From Sphingomonas sp. KR3-1 (lineage in GTDB: Bacteria > Pseudomonadota > Alphaproteobacteria > Sphingomonadales > Sphingomonadaceae), in contig NZ_JBDZDQ010000002.1 of the NCBI RefSeq assembly GCF_040049295.1, positions 372,001 to 436,000 of the forward strand: a stretch of 64,000 nucleotides of DNA, in the 5' to 3' direction. Positions 9,329-17,561 of the stretch are shown one piece after another. Position numbers and translations under genes: made by a program. Position 1 is the stretch's first letter; each line of letters starts with the position of its first letter. Below the pieces are notes generated by a model, which saw nothing but the letters and a program-made list of their open reading frames with translations, did not search any database and had not been told where the DNA came from.

Positions 9329-9706
9329 ATGTTGAAGCACATCATCGTGCCGGGCCTGGCAGCGCTCGCGCTTGCCGGCTGCGGCGAGCCGCCGAGCAGC
9401 ACCAACCTCACCTCGAACGAAGCGGTCACTGCCGAACCGCTAAACGCCGCGGAAGATGGCAATGCGGCGGACACCACCAACTACAGCGCCGCGGTGCTCG
9501 GCCTGAACGACGCCCAGCGCAACGCGACCTTCATCCGCGCGCTCCAGGACGCGCCGCTACCCTGCGATCATGTCGATGCCTCGACCCGCATCGCGGACCA
9601 GGACGGCGTGCCGACCTGGCGCGTCACCTGCAAGGGCGGCACCAACTACATGATCAGCATGCCCAGGAACGGCGTGGCAAAGATCATCAGCCGCACGGAT
9701 CGGTAG
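9329..9706 (+). CDS. Small lipoprotein of unknown function
   Basis: The 125-residue product begins MLKHIIVPGLAALALAGCGE, a textbook lipoprotein signal with lipobox LAGC. The mature part is acidic at first (AEPLNAAEDGNAAD). It then has a compact region with two cysteines (PCDHVDAS and WRVTCKGG) and ends YMISMPRNGVAKIISRTDR. AAAGGGGAC precedes the ATG. I recognise no named family. It follows the amidohydrolase pair by 56 bases and could be read with them. A long overlapping reading frame starting at 8480 is the shadow of the upstream gene. Confidence 0.7.
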   Translation: MLKHIIVPGLAALALAGCGEPPSSTNLTSNEAVTAEPLNAAEDGNAADTTNYSAAVLGLNDAQRNATFIRALQDAPLPCDHVDASTRIADQDGVPTWRVTCKGGTNYMISMPRNGVAKIISRTDR

Positions 9707-9720
9707 GGGCGACGATCAGG

Positions 9721-9999
9721 TCATTCGGGGTTTCGGCGATTCCATCGGTTGATCAGGACAGCGCCAAGGAATGGAAGCACCGCCTTGCTCAACGCGGCGA
9801 GTGTTCCGGTCAGCATGCTCAGGAAAAACATGGGCGCGGAGCTAATCGGTTCCCCGGCAATGATGGCCGCGTGGCCGGCATTCTTCAATGCGAGCAGCGC
9901 CTGCCCAAATGGGGAAGATGACCGCGCTGAAGGATCATCGAAGCCTGCCGCATCGCCCAATCGTAAATTCGCATGGTCCCCGCAGCCTGGCGGGGTCAT
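9721..9999 (-). CDS. Possible small membrane protein
   Basis: This 92-codon frame ends in one hydrophobic helix with a positively charged tail (LSMLTGTLAALSKAVLPFLG then INRWNRRN). That fits a tail-anchored or single-pass protein. Its first half is unlike a typical protein start, and a shorter version beginning at the internal MFFLSML is equally possible. No strong ribosome site is visible. The rest of 9707-10126 shows no other gene, only the terminator at its right end. I regard this call as tentative. Confidence 0.3.
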   Translation of the reverse strand: MTPPGCGDHANLRLGDAAGFDDPSARSSSPFGQALLALKNAGHAAIIAGEPISSAPMFFLSMLTGTLAALSKAVLPFLGAVLINRWNRRNPE

Positions 10000-10070
10000 G
10001 ATTAGAGCGTTTCCCCGGTCAATGCGCGACCGGCACCAATCTGGTCACTTCGCGTCCTGCATGGTCAAAT

Positions 10071-10106
10071 GAAGAGGGAGGCTCCCTCGCGGGAGCCTCC
10101 CTCTTC
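10071..10106 (-). terminator. Strong hairpin terminator after phoX
   Basis: A perfect 16-base inverted repeat (GAAGAGGGAGGCTCCC and its complement) encloses a four-base loop. It lies about 20 bases beyond the phoX stop codon and is followed on the minus strand by ATTT. No plus-strand gene ends here, so it is best read as the phoX terminator. Confidence 0.75.
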
Positions 10107-10126
10107 ATTTCGAACAACCGGAACGA

Positions 10127-12622
10127 TCAGAGGCCGATCACGCCGCCGTCATTCTTGGTGATCACCACCACCGCCGAGCGCGGGCGGATCGTGGCGGCGG
10201 CCGTGCCCGTCGCCTGGCTGTCCGGCCAGTGGCTGGTGATCGTGGTCGGGTTGGAGGCGGTCAGGCCGTTCTCGCCCGGGTGCTGGATGCCGACGAACAG
10301 CGTGCGGCCGTCCGGCGTCGAGTCCACGCCGGTGATCTCGCACTCGATCGGGCCGACCAGGAAGCGCTTGAGGTTCGCCGCGGTCGGCGCCGCGCCGACG
10401 CGGGTCGCCTGGGTGGAGGTGACTGCAGTCGCGCTGGTGTTGGTGATCGTGCGCGCGCCGCCATCGCCGACGCCGCCCGGCATCGCCGCCAGCATCATGC
10501 AGTTGGTCACGTCGGTGAAGGCGCTGTCGTCGGTCTGGAACCACATCATCGGCTTGACCTGGCCACCGGCATGGCTCGGCCGGCTGAACGCCATGCCGTC
10601 CGGGCTCGAGAAGTCCTGGTCGGCGGTCAGGCCCGAGACGTTGATGTTGGTCGCATCCAGGTCCGAACCGGCGCCGAACAGGTAGATGTCCCAGGTGAAG
10701 GTCGTCGCCTCGGTCGTGGCACCCGTCTCCTTGAGGCGGATGATGTGGCCGTTGCGATTGCCGCGCGAGGCGCTGGGCGGATCGACATAGACGCGCGGGT
10801 TGGCCGCATCGGTGCGACGCTGGGTCGCGCTCGGCGTGTCGGTGCTGACGACGCGGTTGGCGTTGTTGGTCAGCGTCAGATAGACTTCGCCGGTGACTGG
10901 GTTGACCGCGGTCCATTCCGGGCGGTCCATCGGGGTCGCGCCCGCGGCATCCGCGGCGAGGCGCGGGTTGACCAGCACGTCGACCTGGTTGGCGAAGGCA
11001 TAGGGCGCGTAGGTCGCGTCGATGCCGTTGCTGCCGAAGGTCAGCGCTTTCCAGCTGCCGGTGCCGTCGGCGTTGAACACCGCGACGTAGATCGTGCCGG
11101 CATCCATGTACTTGTCGCCGATCGACAGGCGGTCGGTGGCGTCCGCATCGGCGGCGACCCAGGCGGTGTTCGAGACGAACTTGTAGAGATACTCGTTCAC
11201 CGCGTCGTCGCCCATGTACCAGGCCGGCTTCTTTCCGACGACGAACGCGCCCGGCCAGCAGCCCTCATGGCCCATGCGGCCCAGCGCCGTGCGCTTGCGG
11301 GGCGCCTTGCTCTTGTCATACGGATCGAGTTCGACCACCCAGCCGAAATTGTTCGGCTCGTTGCGGAAGTCGGAGAGCGCATCGGCACCGGTCACGCGCG
11401 CGTCCCAGCGGCGGAACAGCGTGTTCGTGGCGTCGGCCGCTATCACGGTCGACCAGCCATAATTGCCGGTGCTGGTCACGCCGTAGCGGTTGAGCGCGGT
11501 CAGCTCCTTGGCCGTCCGGCCGGCGACATCGGTGCTGGCGCGGCGGAAATAGCCGGCCCAATTCTCTTCGCAGGTCAGCGCCGTGCCCCACGGGGTGGTG
11601 CCGTTGGCGCAGTTGTTGATCGTGCCGCGGCCCTGGGTGCCGTCGGTCGAGAAGGCGGTCTTGAGGAAGTCCGATCCCTTCACCGGGCCGTTGAACACCA
11701 TAGGCGTGCTCGGGGTCAGGCGGCGGTTGAAGGTCGAATCCTGCTTCACCGTCCAGGCGCGGTTGGCGCCTTCGCTCACCTCGGTCACCGAGACGCCGTG
11801 GCACTCGATTTCCTTGAGCGCCTCGCTCTCGGGACGCGCGCCGGCCACGGTGGTGGCGCCGGCGACGTGGAGATACTGCTGGTTGATGTTCTCGTGGTTC
11901 TGCACGATCAGCCCGCGCGTCGAGCTGGTCGCGTCGCGCGTGCCGGTGGCGCTCAGGCCATACCAATACATCGCGTCGCCATGGTCGCCGATGCGCTGGG
12001 CGAAATTGGTGTCGGTGCCGTCATTCTTGTAGGCGTCGACGCCGGCGGCGATCGGGTCGCCGGTGCGGTTGATCACCTGCACGGTGTAGCCCGTCGGCAC
12101 GGTGACGACGTCGAGCTTGTTCTTGGCGATCGCCGCGAAGCCCAGCGCCGCGGGGTTGACCGTGATCGTCACAGTCGAGGTCGTGGCCGGGCCGGTGCCG
12201 TTGGCGGCGGCGAGCTGGAACACCAAGTTGGTCGCGGCCGCGACCGAGGGGGCGAGGAAGCTGGTGGTCGCCGTGGTCGTGCTGCTCAGCGCCACGGTCG
12301 GGCCGCTCAGCTGGGTCCAGGCCATCGTCGAGGAGGTTGAGGTGCCGGTCAGCGTAACCGTGCGGCCCGAATTGGTGGTCGCGGCGGTGCCGGCGCTCAC
12401 CGTGGGGCCGGCATCGTTGGGGATGCTGGGCAGGTCGTCGCAGCCGGCGAGCAGCGCGCCGCCCATGGTCGCGGCGACGATCGCGGTGCCGCCGCGCTGC
12501 AGCGTGTCGCGGCGCGAATAGCGCTGGTCGATCAGCGCGCCCAGCGTCGGCGCGGTGGTGTGGACGTTGGTGTCGACGTCGCCATCGGTATAGCCGAAGC
12601 CGGTCTCGGTGAGATTGGTCAT
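10127..12622 (-). CDS. phoX: PhoX-family phosphatase, twin-arginine lipoprotein
   Basis: The 831-residue product belongs to the PhoX/DUF839 alkaline phosphatase group. These are calcium/iron enzymes that release phosphate from organic esters outside the cytoplasm. The N-terminus has a twin-arginine motif (YSRRDTLQRGG) leading to a hydrophobic stretch and a lipobox (ALLAGCDD), so Tat export and lipid anchoring are predicted. An Ig/PKD-like beta domain follows (about residues 45-150), then the catalytic region with family motifs such as LIVQNHENINQQYLH, GTALTCEENWAGYF, PYDKSKAPRKRTALGRMGHE and SPDGMAFS. The ATG at 12622 has GGGG upstream; a TTG four codons earlier is possible. It sits beside a type II secretion locus, for which it may be a substrate. 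Confidence 0.87.
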   Translation of the reverse strand: MTNLTETGFGYTDGDVDTNVHTTAPTLGALIDQRYSRRDTLQRGGTAIVAATMGGALLAGCDDLPSIPNDAGPTVSAGTAATTNSGRTVTLTGTSTSSTMAWTQLSGPTVALSSTTTATTSFLAPSVAAATNLVFQLAAANGTGPATTSTVTITVNPAALGFAAIAKNKLDVVTVPTGYTVQVINRTGDPIAAGVDAYKNDGTDTNFAQRIGDHGDAMYWYGLSATGTRDATSSTRGLIVQNHENINQQYLHVAGATTVAGARPESEALKEIECHGVSVTEVSEGANRAWTVKQDSTFNRRLTPSTPMVFNGPVKGSDFLKTAFSTDGTQGRGTINNCANGTTPWGTALTCEENWAGYFRRASTDVAGRTAKELTALNRYGVTSTGNYGWSTVIAADATNTLFRRWDARVTGADALSDFRNEPNNFGWVVELDPYDKSKAPRKRTALGRMGHEGCWPGAFVVGKKPAWYMGDDAVNEYLYKFVSNTAWVAADADATDRLSIGDKYMDAGTIYVAVFNADGTGSWKALTFGSNGIDATYAPYAFANQVDVLVNPRLAADAAGATPMDRPEWTAVNPVTGEVYLTLTNNANRVVSTDTPSATQRRTDAANPRVYVDPPSASRGNRNGHIIRLKETGATTEATTFTWDIYLFGAGSDLDATNINVSGLTADQDFSSPDGMAFSRPSHAGGQVKPMMWFQTDDSAFTDVTNCMMLAAMPGGVGDGGARTITNTSATAVTSTQATRVGAAPTAANLKRFLVGPIECEITGVDSTPDGRTLFVGIQHPGENGLTASNPTTITSHWPDSQATGTAAATIRPRSAVVVITKNDGGVIGL

Positions 12623-12682
12623 GGAAACCCCCAAGCATCCGAGTCACTGGCGACCCGGTTGCCCGGTCCTTGGAAGGCCGAG

Positions 12683-12744
12683 ATGACGCCAGCATGCGAT
12701 AGCTGTTTCGTCTGCATGACGTTTAAATTGCGCATCGATGACGC
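12683..12744 (-). promoter_or_regulatory. Candidate Pho-box array upstream of phoX
   Basis: Read on the minus strand towards phoX, seven-base units separated by four-base spacers form an 11-base ladder: GCGTCAT, GCGCAAT, ACGTCAT, ACGAAAC, then ATCGCAT and GCGTCAT. Three units contain CGTCAT in exact 11-base register (plus-strand starts 12738, 12716 and 12683). PhoB sites are direct repeats of CTGTCAT-like units with 11-base spacing, so spacing and orientation fit although the first bases differ. The array ends about 60 bases before the phoX ATG. Confidence 0.5.
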
Positions 12745-12782
12745 TTGGCTTGGGCGGGCGGGAGCGCTTAAGCAGGCGCACC

Positions 12783-13310
12783 ATGCAAGCCGGCCCACCC
12801 GATCCCGAAGCGCCGCCGATCGCGGCGGACAGCCTGGCGCACCGGCTTTCCGGCGCGCTTTCGGCCGTGCGCGTACCAACCAGTGGCTGGCGCACGGCGG
12901 CGGCGTTCGGTGCGCTGGTCGCGGCGGGGCCGCTGCTGACGATCCTCGGTGCAACCCTGCTCGCCCAGCATGAAAAACGCGCGACGGCGCAGTTGCAGAA
13001 CGATCTCGCCCCGCGCATCCAGGCCGAGGCGGCGGCGCGCGAGGCACGTGCCGCGCTCGCCAACGCCGCCGGCCGGGCCGCGCCGGGCACGGTGCTCGAG
13101 ACACTCGCCGGCGTGCTGCCGGCCGAGGCGAAGCTTACCCGGATCGAGCGCACCGCGGACGGCGGCCTCGAGTTCGACATGGCGGGCGGCGATCCCGACG
13201 GCCTGCGCGCCGCGATCCGCCGCGCGCCTGAATTCGCCGGCATGCGCAACACCAGCCAGCGTCGCACCGATGCCGGGATGATCGTCTCGATGCGGCAGGA
13301 CGCGCAGTGA
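12783..13310 (+). CDS. GspL/PilN-like inner-membrane secretion protein
   Basis: The product of about 175 residues has a short cytoplasmic tail and one membrane helix (AAAFGALVAAGPLLTILGATL). A periplasmic coiled segment (QLQNDLAPRIQAEAAAREAR) and a small ferredoxin-like domain (VLETLAGVLPAEAKLTRIER, DPDGLRAAIRRAPEFAGM) complete it. This is the architecture of PilN and of the membrane and periplasmic half of GspL. A start at 12738 would fall inside the candidate Pho box, so 12783 is preferred. It overlaps the next gene (GTGA at 13307), and with the two following genes it forms a trio of inner-membrane platform proteins in addition to the canonical gspL and gspM downstream. Confidence 0.6.
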   Translation: MQAGPPDPEAPPIAADSLAHRLSGALSAVRVPTSGWRTAAAFGALVAAGPLLTILGATLLAQHEKRATAQLQNDLAPRIQAEAAAREARAALANAAGRAAPGTVLETLAGVLPAEAKLTRIERTADGGLEFDMAGGDPDGLRAAIRRAPEFAGMRNTSQRRTDAGMIVSMRQDAQ

Positions 13311-13786
13311 AGCTGCCGCCCTTCGTGGTCGGCGGGCTCGCCGGGCTGGTCGCCGCGCTGCTGCTCGCGCCGTTCACCGGCACCGCGCTCGGCGAGCTCG
13401 CCTCGGCCCGCGCCGAGCATGCGAAACTGGCGGCGCTCGCCGCGAGCCCGGCCAAGCCGCCGCCCTTGCTCGCCCCAGGGCTCGGCCTCGGCGTCGCCGA
13501 CCCTGCGGCCGGGCGCGCCGCGATCATGACCCGCGTCCATGCGCTGGCGCAGCGCAGCGGCGTGCTGGTCGAGGAGATCAGCGCCGCCCCGGCGCCCGCC
13601 GGCGTGATCGCATTGCGCATCCGCCTGTCGGGCGCGGAAAAGGCCGTGGTCGCGCTCGCCGATGCGCTTGAGCGCGACAAGCCGCTGATGCGCCTGCGCA
13701 GCTGGCGGATCGAGCCTATCCCCGAAGGCGGCCCGGAAAACAGCGGCGTCCGGCTGATCGGCGAGGTGGTCGCGGCATGGCAGTGA
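13307..13786 (+). CDS. GspM/PilO-like secretion protein
   Basis: The 159-residue product begins with a membrane helix (FVVGGLAGLVAALLLAPFTG), then a helical segment and a periplasmic ferredoxin-like domain (AAIMTRVHALAQRSGVLVEE, IALRIRLSGAEKAVVALADA, RLRSWRIEPIPEGG). That is the GspM/PilO layout. The GTG start overlaps the previous stop and its own stop overlaps the next gene by ten bases, so the trio is one translational unit. Assignment is by architecture and context, not by a diagnostic motif. Confidence 0.6.
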   Translation: MKLPPFVVGGLAGLVAALLLAPFTGTALGELASARAEHAKLAALAASPAKPPPLLAPGLGLGVADPAAGRAAIMTRVHALAQRSGVLVEEISAAPAPAGVIALRIRLSGAEKAVVALADALERDKPLMRLRSWRIEPIPEGGPENSGVRLIGEVVAAWQ

Positions 13787-14229
13787 AGCTGCGTCCAGAA
13801 TGGATTGCGCTCGGCATCGCCGGCGCCGTCGCAGTGGCCATGCCGACCGCCCTGCTGCTGCCCGGCAAGGCAGGCAAGGGCGTCGAGCGCGCGCCCGTAC
13901 CCGCGCCAATCGGCGCCGGCACGATGCCCGTGCTCGCCCGCGCCTATGAGCGCCTGATGTTCGCTACGTCCGAACCGGCCGAGGCGCCCAGCGACGCGCC
14001 GCAGCTCGTCGGCATCGTCGGCCGGCTCAATGTCGACGCAGTCGCGCTGGTCAAGTCGAGCGACGGCTCCACCCGCACGCTGCGGGTCGGCGAGAGCGTC
14101 GACGGCTGGAGCCTGGCCAGTCTGGCGATCGACGCAGCCTTCTTCACGCGCGGCGCGGAGCGCGTGCGCGTGCCGCTGCCGATCGAGCCGGGGGCGGAGG
14201 AAGCGGCGCCGACGGAGCATGGGCAATAG
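13777..14229 (+). CDS. GspC/PilP-like secretion protein (HR domain only)
   Basis: The 150-residue product has an N-terminal membrane helix (WIALGIAGAVAVAMPTALLL), a linker, and a beta-rich domain (PQLVGIVGRLNVDAVALVKS, TLRVGESVDGWSLASLAIDA). This resembles the homology region of GspC or the equivalent domain of PilP, which contacts the secretin. There is no PDZ domain, unlike the full GspC encoded at 17562. It is the last member of the overlapping trio. A second, shorter GspC in one locus is unusual. Confidence 0.58.
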   Translation: MAVKLRPEWIALGIAGAVAVAMPTALLLPGKAGKGVERAPVPAPIGAGTMPVLARAYERLMFATSEPAEAPSDAPQLVGIVGRLNVDAVALVKSSDGSTRTLRVGESVDGWSLASLAIDAAFFTRGAERVRVPLPIEPGAEEAAPTEHGQ

Positions 14230-14297
14230 TCTCCACGTCCGGCCGGGTGAAATCGCCTGACATTGCAAGGAAGTCGGCGCTGCGCCACAAGGTGCAC

Positions 14298-15476
14298 ATG
14301 GCGCTTGAAGAAAACGAGCTGTCGATTCGATCGCGGCACGGAATGTTGCGCGACCTGCTCCCGATCTACAGTGTCTATCAGCTCTTTCCCAACGTCCTGG
14401 CCCTTGGCCTGATCGTCTGGCTAGGTCTTTGGCTCGGGCATATTCCGGCAATAGTGCCGCTTGTCGTGATGCTCGGCTGGCTATTTCAATTCGTCACCCG
14501 GCCTTCGGTGATGGCGGTGTCGAAAGCACAGGCCAGCTGGATCGAAGAGGTCCTCGAAGAGCAGGGATTTTACGAGCAGTCCGAAGTCGATGGCCGGTGG
14601 CGCCTGATCGACAGGCAATGGTGGCAGCGCCTGCCTCATCTGTTCATTGAATTCCTGCCCGGCGATCCGATCACGGTAATCGCGCCGCGCGACGTGATGG
14701 AGGCGCTGCGGGGCACGCTCGAGCTTTTCGAGGAGCATGAATTCCTGTTTCCGCAGGGCGACTCGCCCTTTTCATTTCAGCCGGCCGAGCCCGATCCGCT
14801 GCCCTGGCACGCACAGGTGCCAACATTGGGATTGGTGGCTGCGTGTGTCGGCGCCTGGCTCTGGTACGCCGCGACGCACGAGGCGGGCGGGATGGGCGAT
14901 TGGGGCCTGTCCGGGGCCGCGCTCCGCCAAGGCCGGTTCGAAAATATCCTGCTGCACATGGTCGCCCATGGCGGCGCGATGCACCTGACCATGAACATGT
15001 CGATGCTGGCGGCGATCGGCGGCGCGCTCACCTTGCGGCTGGGCTCGCCGCCGCTAAGCTGGCTGCGCTTCCTCTTGCTGTTCCTGCTCAGCGGACTGGC
15101 CGGCGCAGCGCTGTATCTGCTGGTGCACCCGGCGGGGACGGTGCCGATGGTCGGCGCGTCGGGCGCGCTGTATGGCTTGTTCGCCCTGTTCATCCGGGCG
15201 CCTGCCGATGGCCGGGGCACGCTGTCGCTAAAGTCGCGGCGGATTCGGCGTGTCGGCTGGGAGCTGGCCAAGCAGAACCTGTTCCTGTTCGGGCTCCTCG
15301 CGGCGCTGGCCTGGGCGAGTGGAGGCGCAGGCGGGCTGGCTTGGGAAGCGCATCTCGGCGGCTTCCTGTTCGGCTTGCTTGTCGGCCCGAAGCTGTTGCC
15401 GCGAAATGCGGAAGCCCGCTCCGGCATCGAGGGGCCACCGGTGCTGATCCCAGGGACTGTCGCGCCGGCCGACTGA
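14298..15476 (+). CDS. Rhomboid-family intramembrane serine protease with N-terminal extension
   Basis: The rhomboid core occupies the C-terminal half. It has HMVAHGGAMHLTMNMSML (HxxxN on helix 2), the serine motif VGASGALYG (Ser near residue 288) and the partner histidine in WEAHLGGFLFG (near 352). About 190 residues precede the core, with a membrane hairpin (NVLALGLIVWLGLWLGHI, AIVPLVVMLGWLFQFV) and a soluble alpha/beta part (WRLIDRQWWQRLPHLFIEFL). The ATG at 14298 has AAGG upstream; a GTG at 14247 would add 17 residues but lacks a ribosome site. It stands between two secretion gene groups. Substrates are unknown, though membrane anchors of secretion substrates or pilins are possible. Confidence 0.85.
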   Translation: MALEENELSIRSRHGMLRDLLPIYSVYQLFPNVLALGLIVWLGLWLGHIPAIVPLVVMLGWLFQFVTRPSVMAVSKAQASWIEEVLEEQGFYEQSEVDGRWRLIDRQWWQRLPHLFIEFLPGDPITVIAPRDVMEALRGTLELFEEHEFLFPQGDSPFSFQPAEPDPLPWHAQVPTLGLVAACVGAWLWYAATHEAGGMGDWGLSGAALRQGRFENILLHMVAHGGAMHLTMNMSMLAAIGGALTLRLGSPPLSWLRFLLLFLLSGLAGAALYLLVHPAGTVPMVGASGALYGLFALFIRAPADGRGTLSLKSRRIRRVGWELAKQNLFLFGLLAALAWASGGAGGLAWEAHLGGFLFGLLVGPKLLPRNAEARSGIEGPPVLIPGTVAPAD

Positions 15477-15486
15477 GCGCGTCCCC

Positions 15487-17550
15487 TCAATAAATCCCGT
15501 CGATCTCCACCGTCAGCCGCGGCGTCGGCGGGGCGAGGAGCAGGCTGCCGCGCTTGGCATTGGCGATCTCGTCCGCGCGCAGCCGGTTGTAGCGGTCCTT
15601 CGATGCCGCCGCCGCATCGGCGCCGTCGCGCAGGATCGTCGGCTTGAGGAAGATGAACAGCGTGCGCTTCTGGTGCTGCTCGCGGCGGCTCTTGAACAGC
15701 TCGCCGACGATCGGGATGTCGCCCAGGATCGGTACCTGCTGGCGCGTATCGGTATAGTCGTCCGCGGTCAGCCCGCCCAGCACGATCGTCTGGCCGTTGT
15801 CGGCGAGCACAGTGGTGGTGATCGCGCGGCGATTGGTGACCAGGTCGGAGGCGGCGGCGGTCTGAGCGGTGGCGATCGACGAGGCTTCCTGGTTCACCTG
15901 CAGGCGGATCGTGTCGCCGGCGTTGATCCGCGGGAGGACGCGCAGCGTGATGCCCACATCCTTGCGCTCGATCGTCGTATAGGGGTTCACGGTGCTCGAG
16001 CTGGTCAGCACCGAGCCGGTGATGAACGGCACGTTCTGGCCCGAGACGAACTCGCCCGCGACATTGTCGAGCACGGTCAGCTGCGGGGTGGAGAGCAGGT
16101 TGGCGCGGGTCGAGGTGCCGAGCGCCTGCACCAGCAACGAGAAATCGTCACCGATCGCGATATTGGCGGTCAGCCCTGTGCCGAGCACCTTGCCCGCCGG
16201 AACGCCCAGCGCGGTCAGAATCGTGCCCATCGACACGCCGGCGGTGTCGAACGAAGTCGCGCCGCCCTTCACTTGGTTGAGCACGGCGCCGCTGGTGCCG
16301 AGCTGCACGCCGAGCTGCTCGGCATCGTCGCCGGTGATCTCGGCGATCGCCGCCTCGATCAGCACCTGCGGGCGGCGCACGTCGAGATCGGTGATCAGCT
16401 GCTCGATCGATGCGATTGCGGTGGCGGTGCCGCGCACCACTACCGCATTGAGCTCGGGCGCCGGCTGCACGGTGAGCTCGGGCGTCGAGAAGCCCTTGGG
16501 CGTCTGCGTCTGCACCGCCTGCATCGCCGTGCCGTTGGTGTTGGCGCTCTGCATCGCGCTGCCCATGCCGCCGCTGGTCGAGGCCGCGCTGTTGGGCAGC
16601 GCCGAAAGGTTATTGTTGCCCTGGCTCAGCCGCGCGAACGGGTTGGAGCTGCCGCTGCCCAGGCTGGTCGCCACAGGATTGTCGGCGCTGTCGCCCTGGC
16701 CCAGCACGCCGCGCAGCACGTCGGTCACGGTCTCGGCATCGGCATAGTTGAGGCGGAACATCCGGGTGATCGGCGTCGCGCCGCCCGGCTGGTCGAGCGA
16801 GATCAGCATCTTGCGCGCCTCGGCGACCGATGCCGGCGTGCCGCGCACGATCACCGTGTTGCTGCGCGCATCGGCGGCGATGCGAGTGCCTTCGCCCAGC
16901 ACGCCCTGCAGCGCGGTCGCTACGTCGGTGGCGTTGCCGTTCTTCAACGAGACGGTGACGAAGGTCGCGCCGCTGCCGCCGTCGAGCTGGCGGGCGATCG
17001 CCTCCACGCGGCGGACATTGTCGGCATAGTCGGTGATCACCACCGCATTGGGCGTGCTCAGCGGCTCGACGCTGCCGAAGGTCGCGACCAGCGGGCGCAC
17101 CACGCGGGCGACATCGGCGGCGGGCACGTTCTGAAGGCGGACCATCCGCGTCACCAGCTCCTGGCCGGAGGCGCCGCGGCTCGGGATGCCGCCGTCGCGC
17201 ACCGCATTGGCCGCGGGCACGATCCGCCAGGCCCGGCCCGAGCGCACCGCCGAGAAGCCGTTGGCCCGCAGCACCGACTGGAACAGCTCCCACACCCCGG
17301 CAGGCGACAGCGGAGTCGACGAGGTGACGGTCACCACGCCCTTCACCGCCGGATCGAGGATCAGCGTGCGCCCGGTGATCCGCGAGATCTGGTCGGCCAC
17401 GTCGGAAATCTCGACGCCGCGCATGTTGACCACGACGTCGCCGGTGCCGGCGTCCTGCGGGGCTGGGGCGGGCGCAGTCTGGGCGAGGGCAACCGTATCC
17501 AGGGCGATCCCGGCGAGCGCTAGGGCGGCGATGGCGGAGCGAATCTTCAC
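15487..17550 (-). CDS. gspD: Type II secretion system secretin GspD
   Basis: The 687-residue outer-membrane secretin has a signal peptide (IAALALAGIALDTVALAQ), the N0 domain (VVNMRGVEISDVADQISRIT) and N1-N3 repeats (VVRPLVATFGSVEPLSTPNA, EARKMLISLDQPGG, AIASIEQLITDLDVRRPQVL). The secretin core contains VPFITGSVLTSSSTVNPYTT, then IERKDVGITLRVLPRI and VPILGDIPIVGELFKSR. No lipobox is present in the signal peptide, so assembly would not follow the self-anchored lipoprotein route. It is the last gene of the minus-strand set G-H-I-C-D; gspC ends 12 bases before it starts. Confidence 0.95.
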   Translation of the reverse strand: MKIRSAIAALALAGIALDTVALAQTAPAPAPQDAGTGDVVVNMRGVEISDVADQISRITGRTLILDPAVKGVVTVTSSTPLSPAGVWELFQSVLRANGFSAVRSGRAWRIVPAANAVRDGGIPSRGASGQELVTRMVRLQNVPAADVARVVRPLVATFGSVEPLSTPNAVVITDYADNVRRVEAIARQLDGGSGATFVTVSLKNGNATDVATALQGVLGEGTRIAADARSNTVIVRGTPASVAEARKMLISLDQPGGATPITRMFRLNYADAETVTDVLRGVLGQGDSADNPVATSLGSGSSNPFARLSQGNNNLSALPNSAASTSGGMGSAMQSANTNGTAMQAVQTQTPKGFSTPELTVQPAPELNAVVVRGTATAIASIEQLITDLDVRRPQVLIEAAIAEITGDDAEQLGVQLGTSGAVLNQVKGGATSFDTAGVSMGTILTALGVPAGKVLGTGLTANIAIGDDFSLLVQALGTSTRANLLSTPQLTVLDNVAGEFVSGQNVPFITGSVLTSSSTVNPYTTIERKDVGITLRVLPRINAGDTIRLQVNQEASSIATAQTAAASDLVTNRRAITTTVLADNGQTIVLGGLTADDYTDTRQQVPILGDIPIVGELFKSRREQHQKRTLFIFLKPTILRDGADAAAASKDRYNRLRADEIANAKRGSLLLAPPTPRLTVEIDGIY

Positions 17551-17561
17551 AGGGGCACTTT

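Noticed and set aside
15673..17523. A 616-codon plus-strand frame opposite gspD
   Set aside because: The composition is low-complexity Arg/His/Gly/Ala and it mirrors gspD codons; no start signal.
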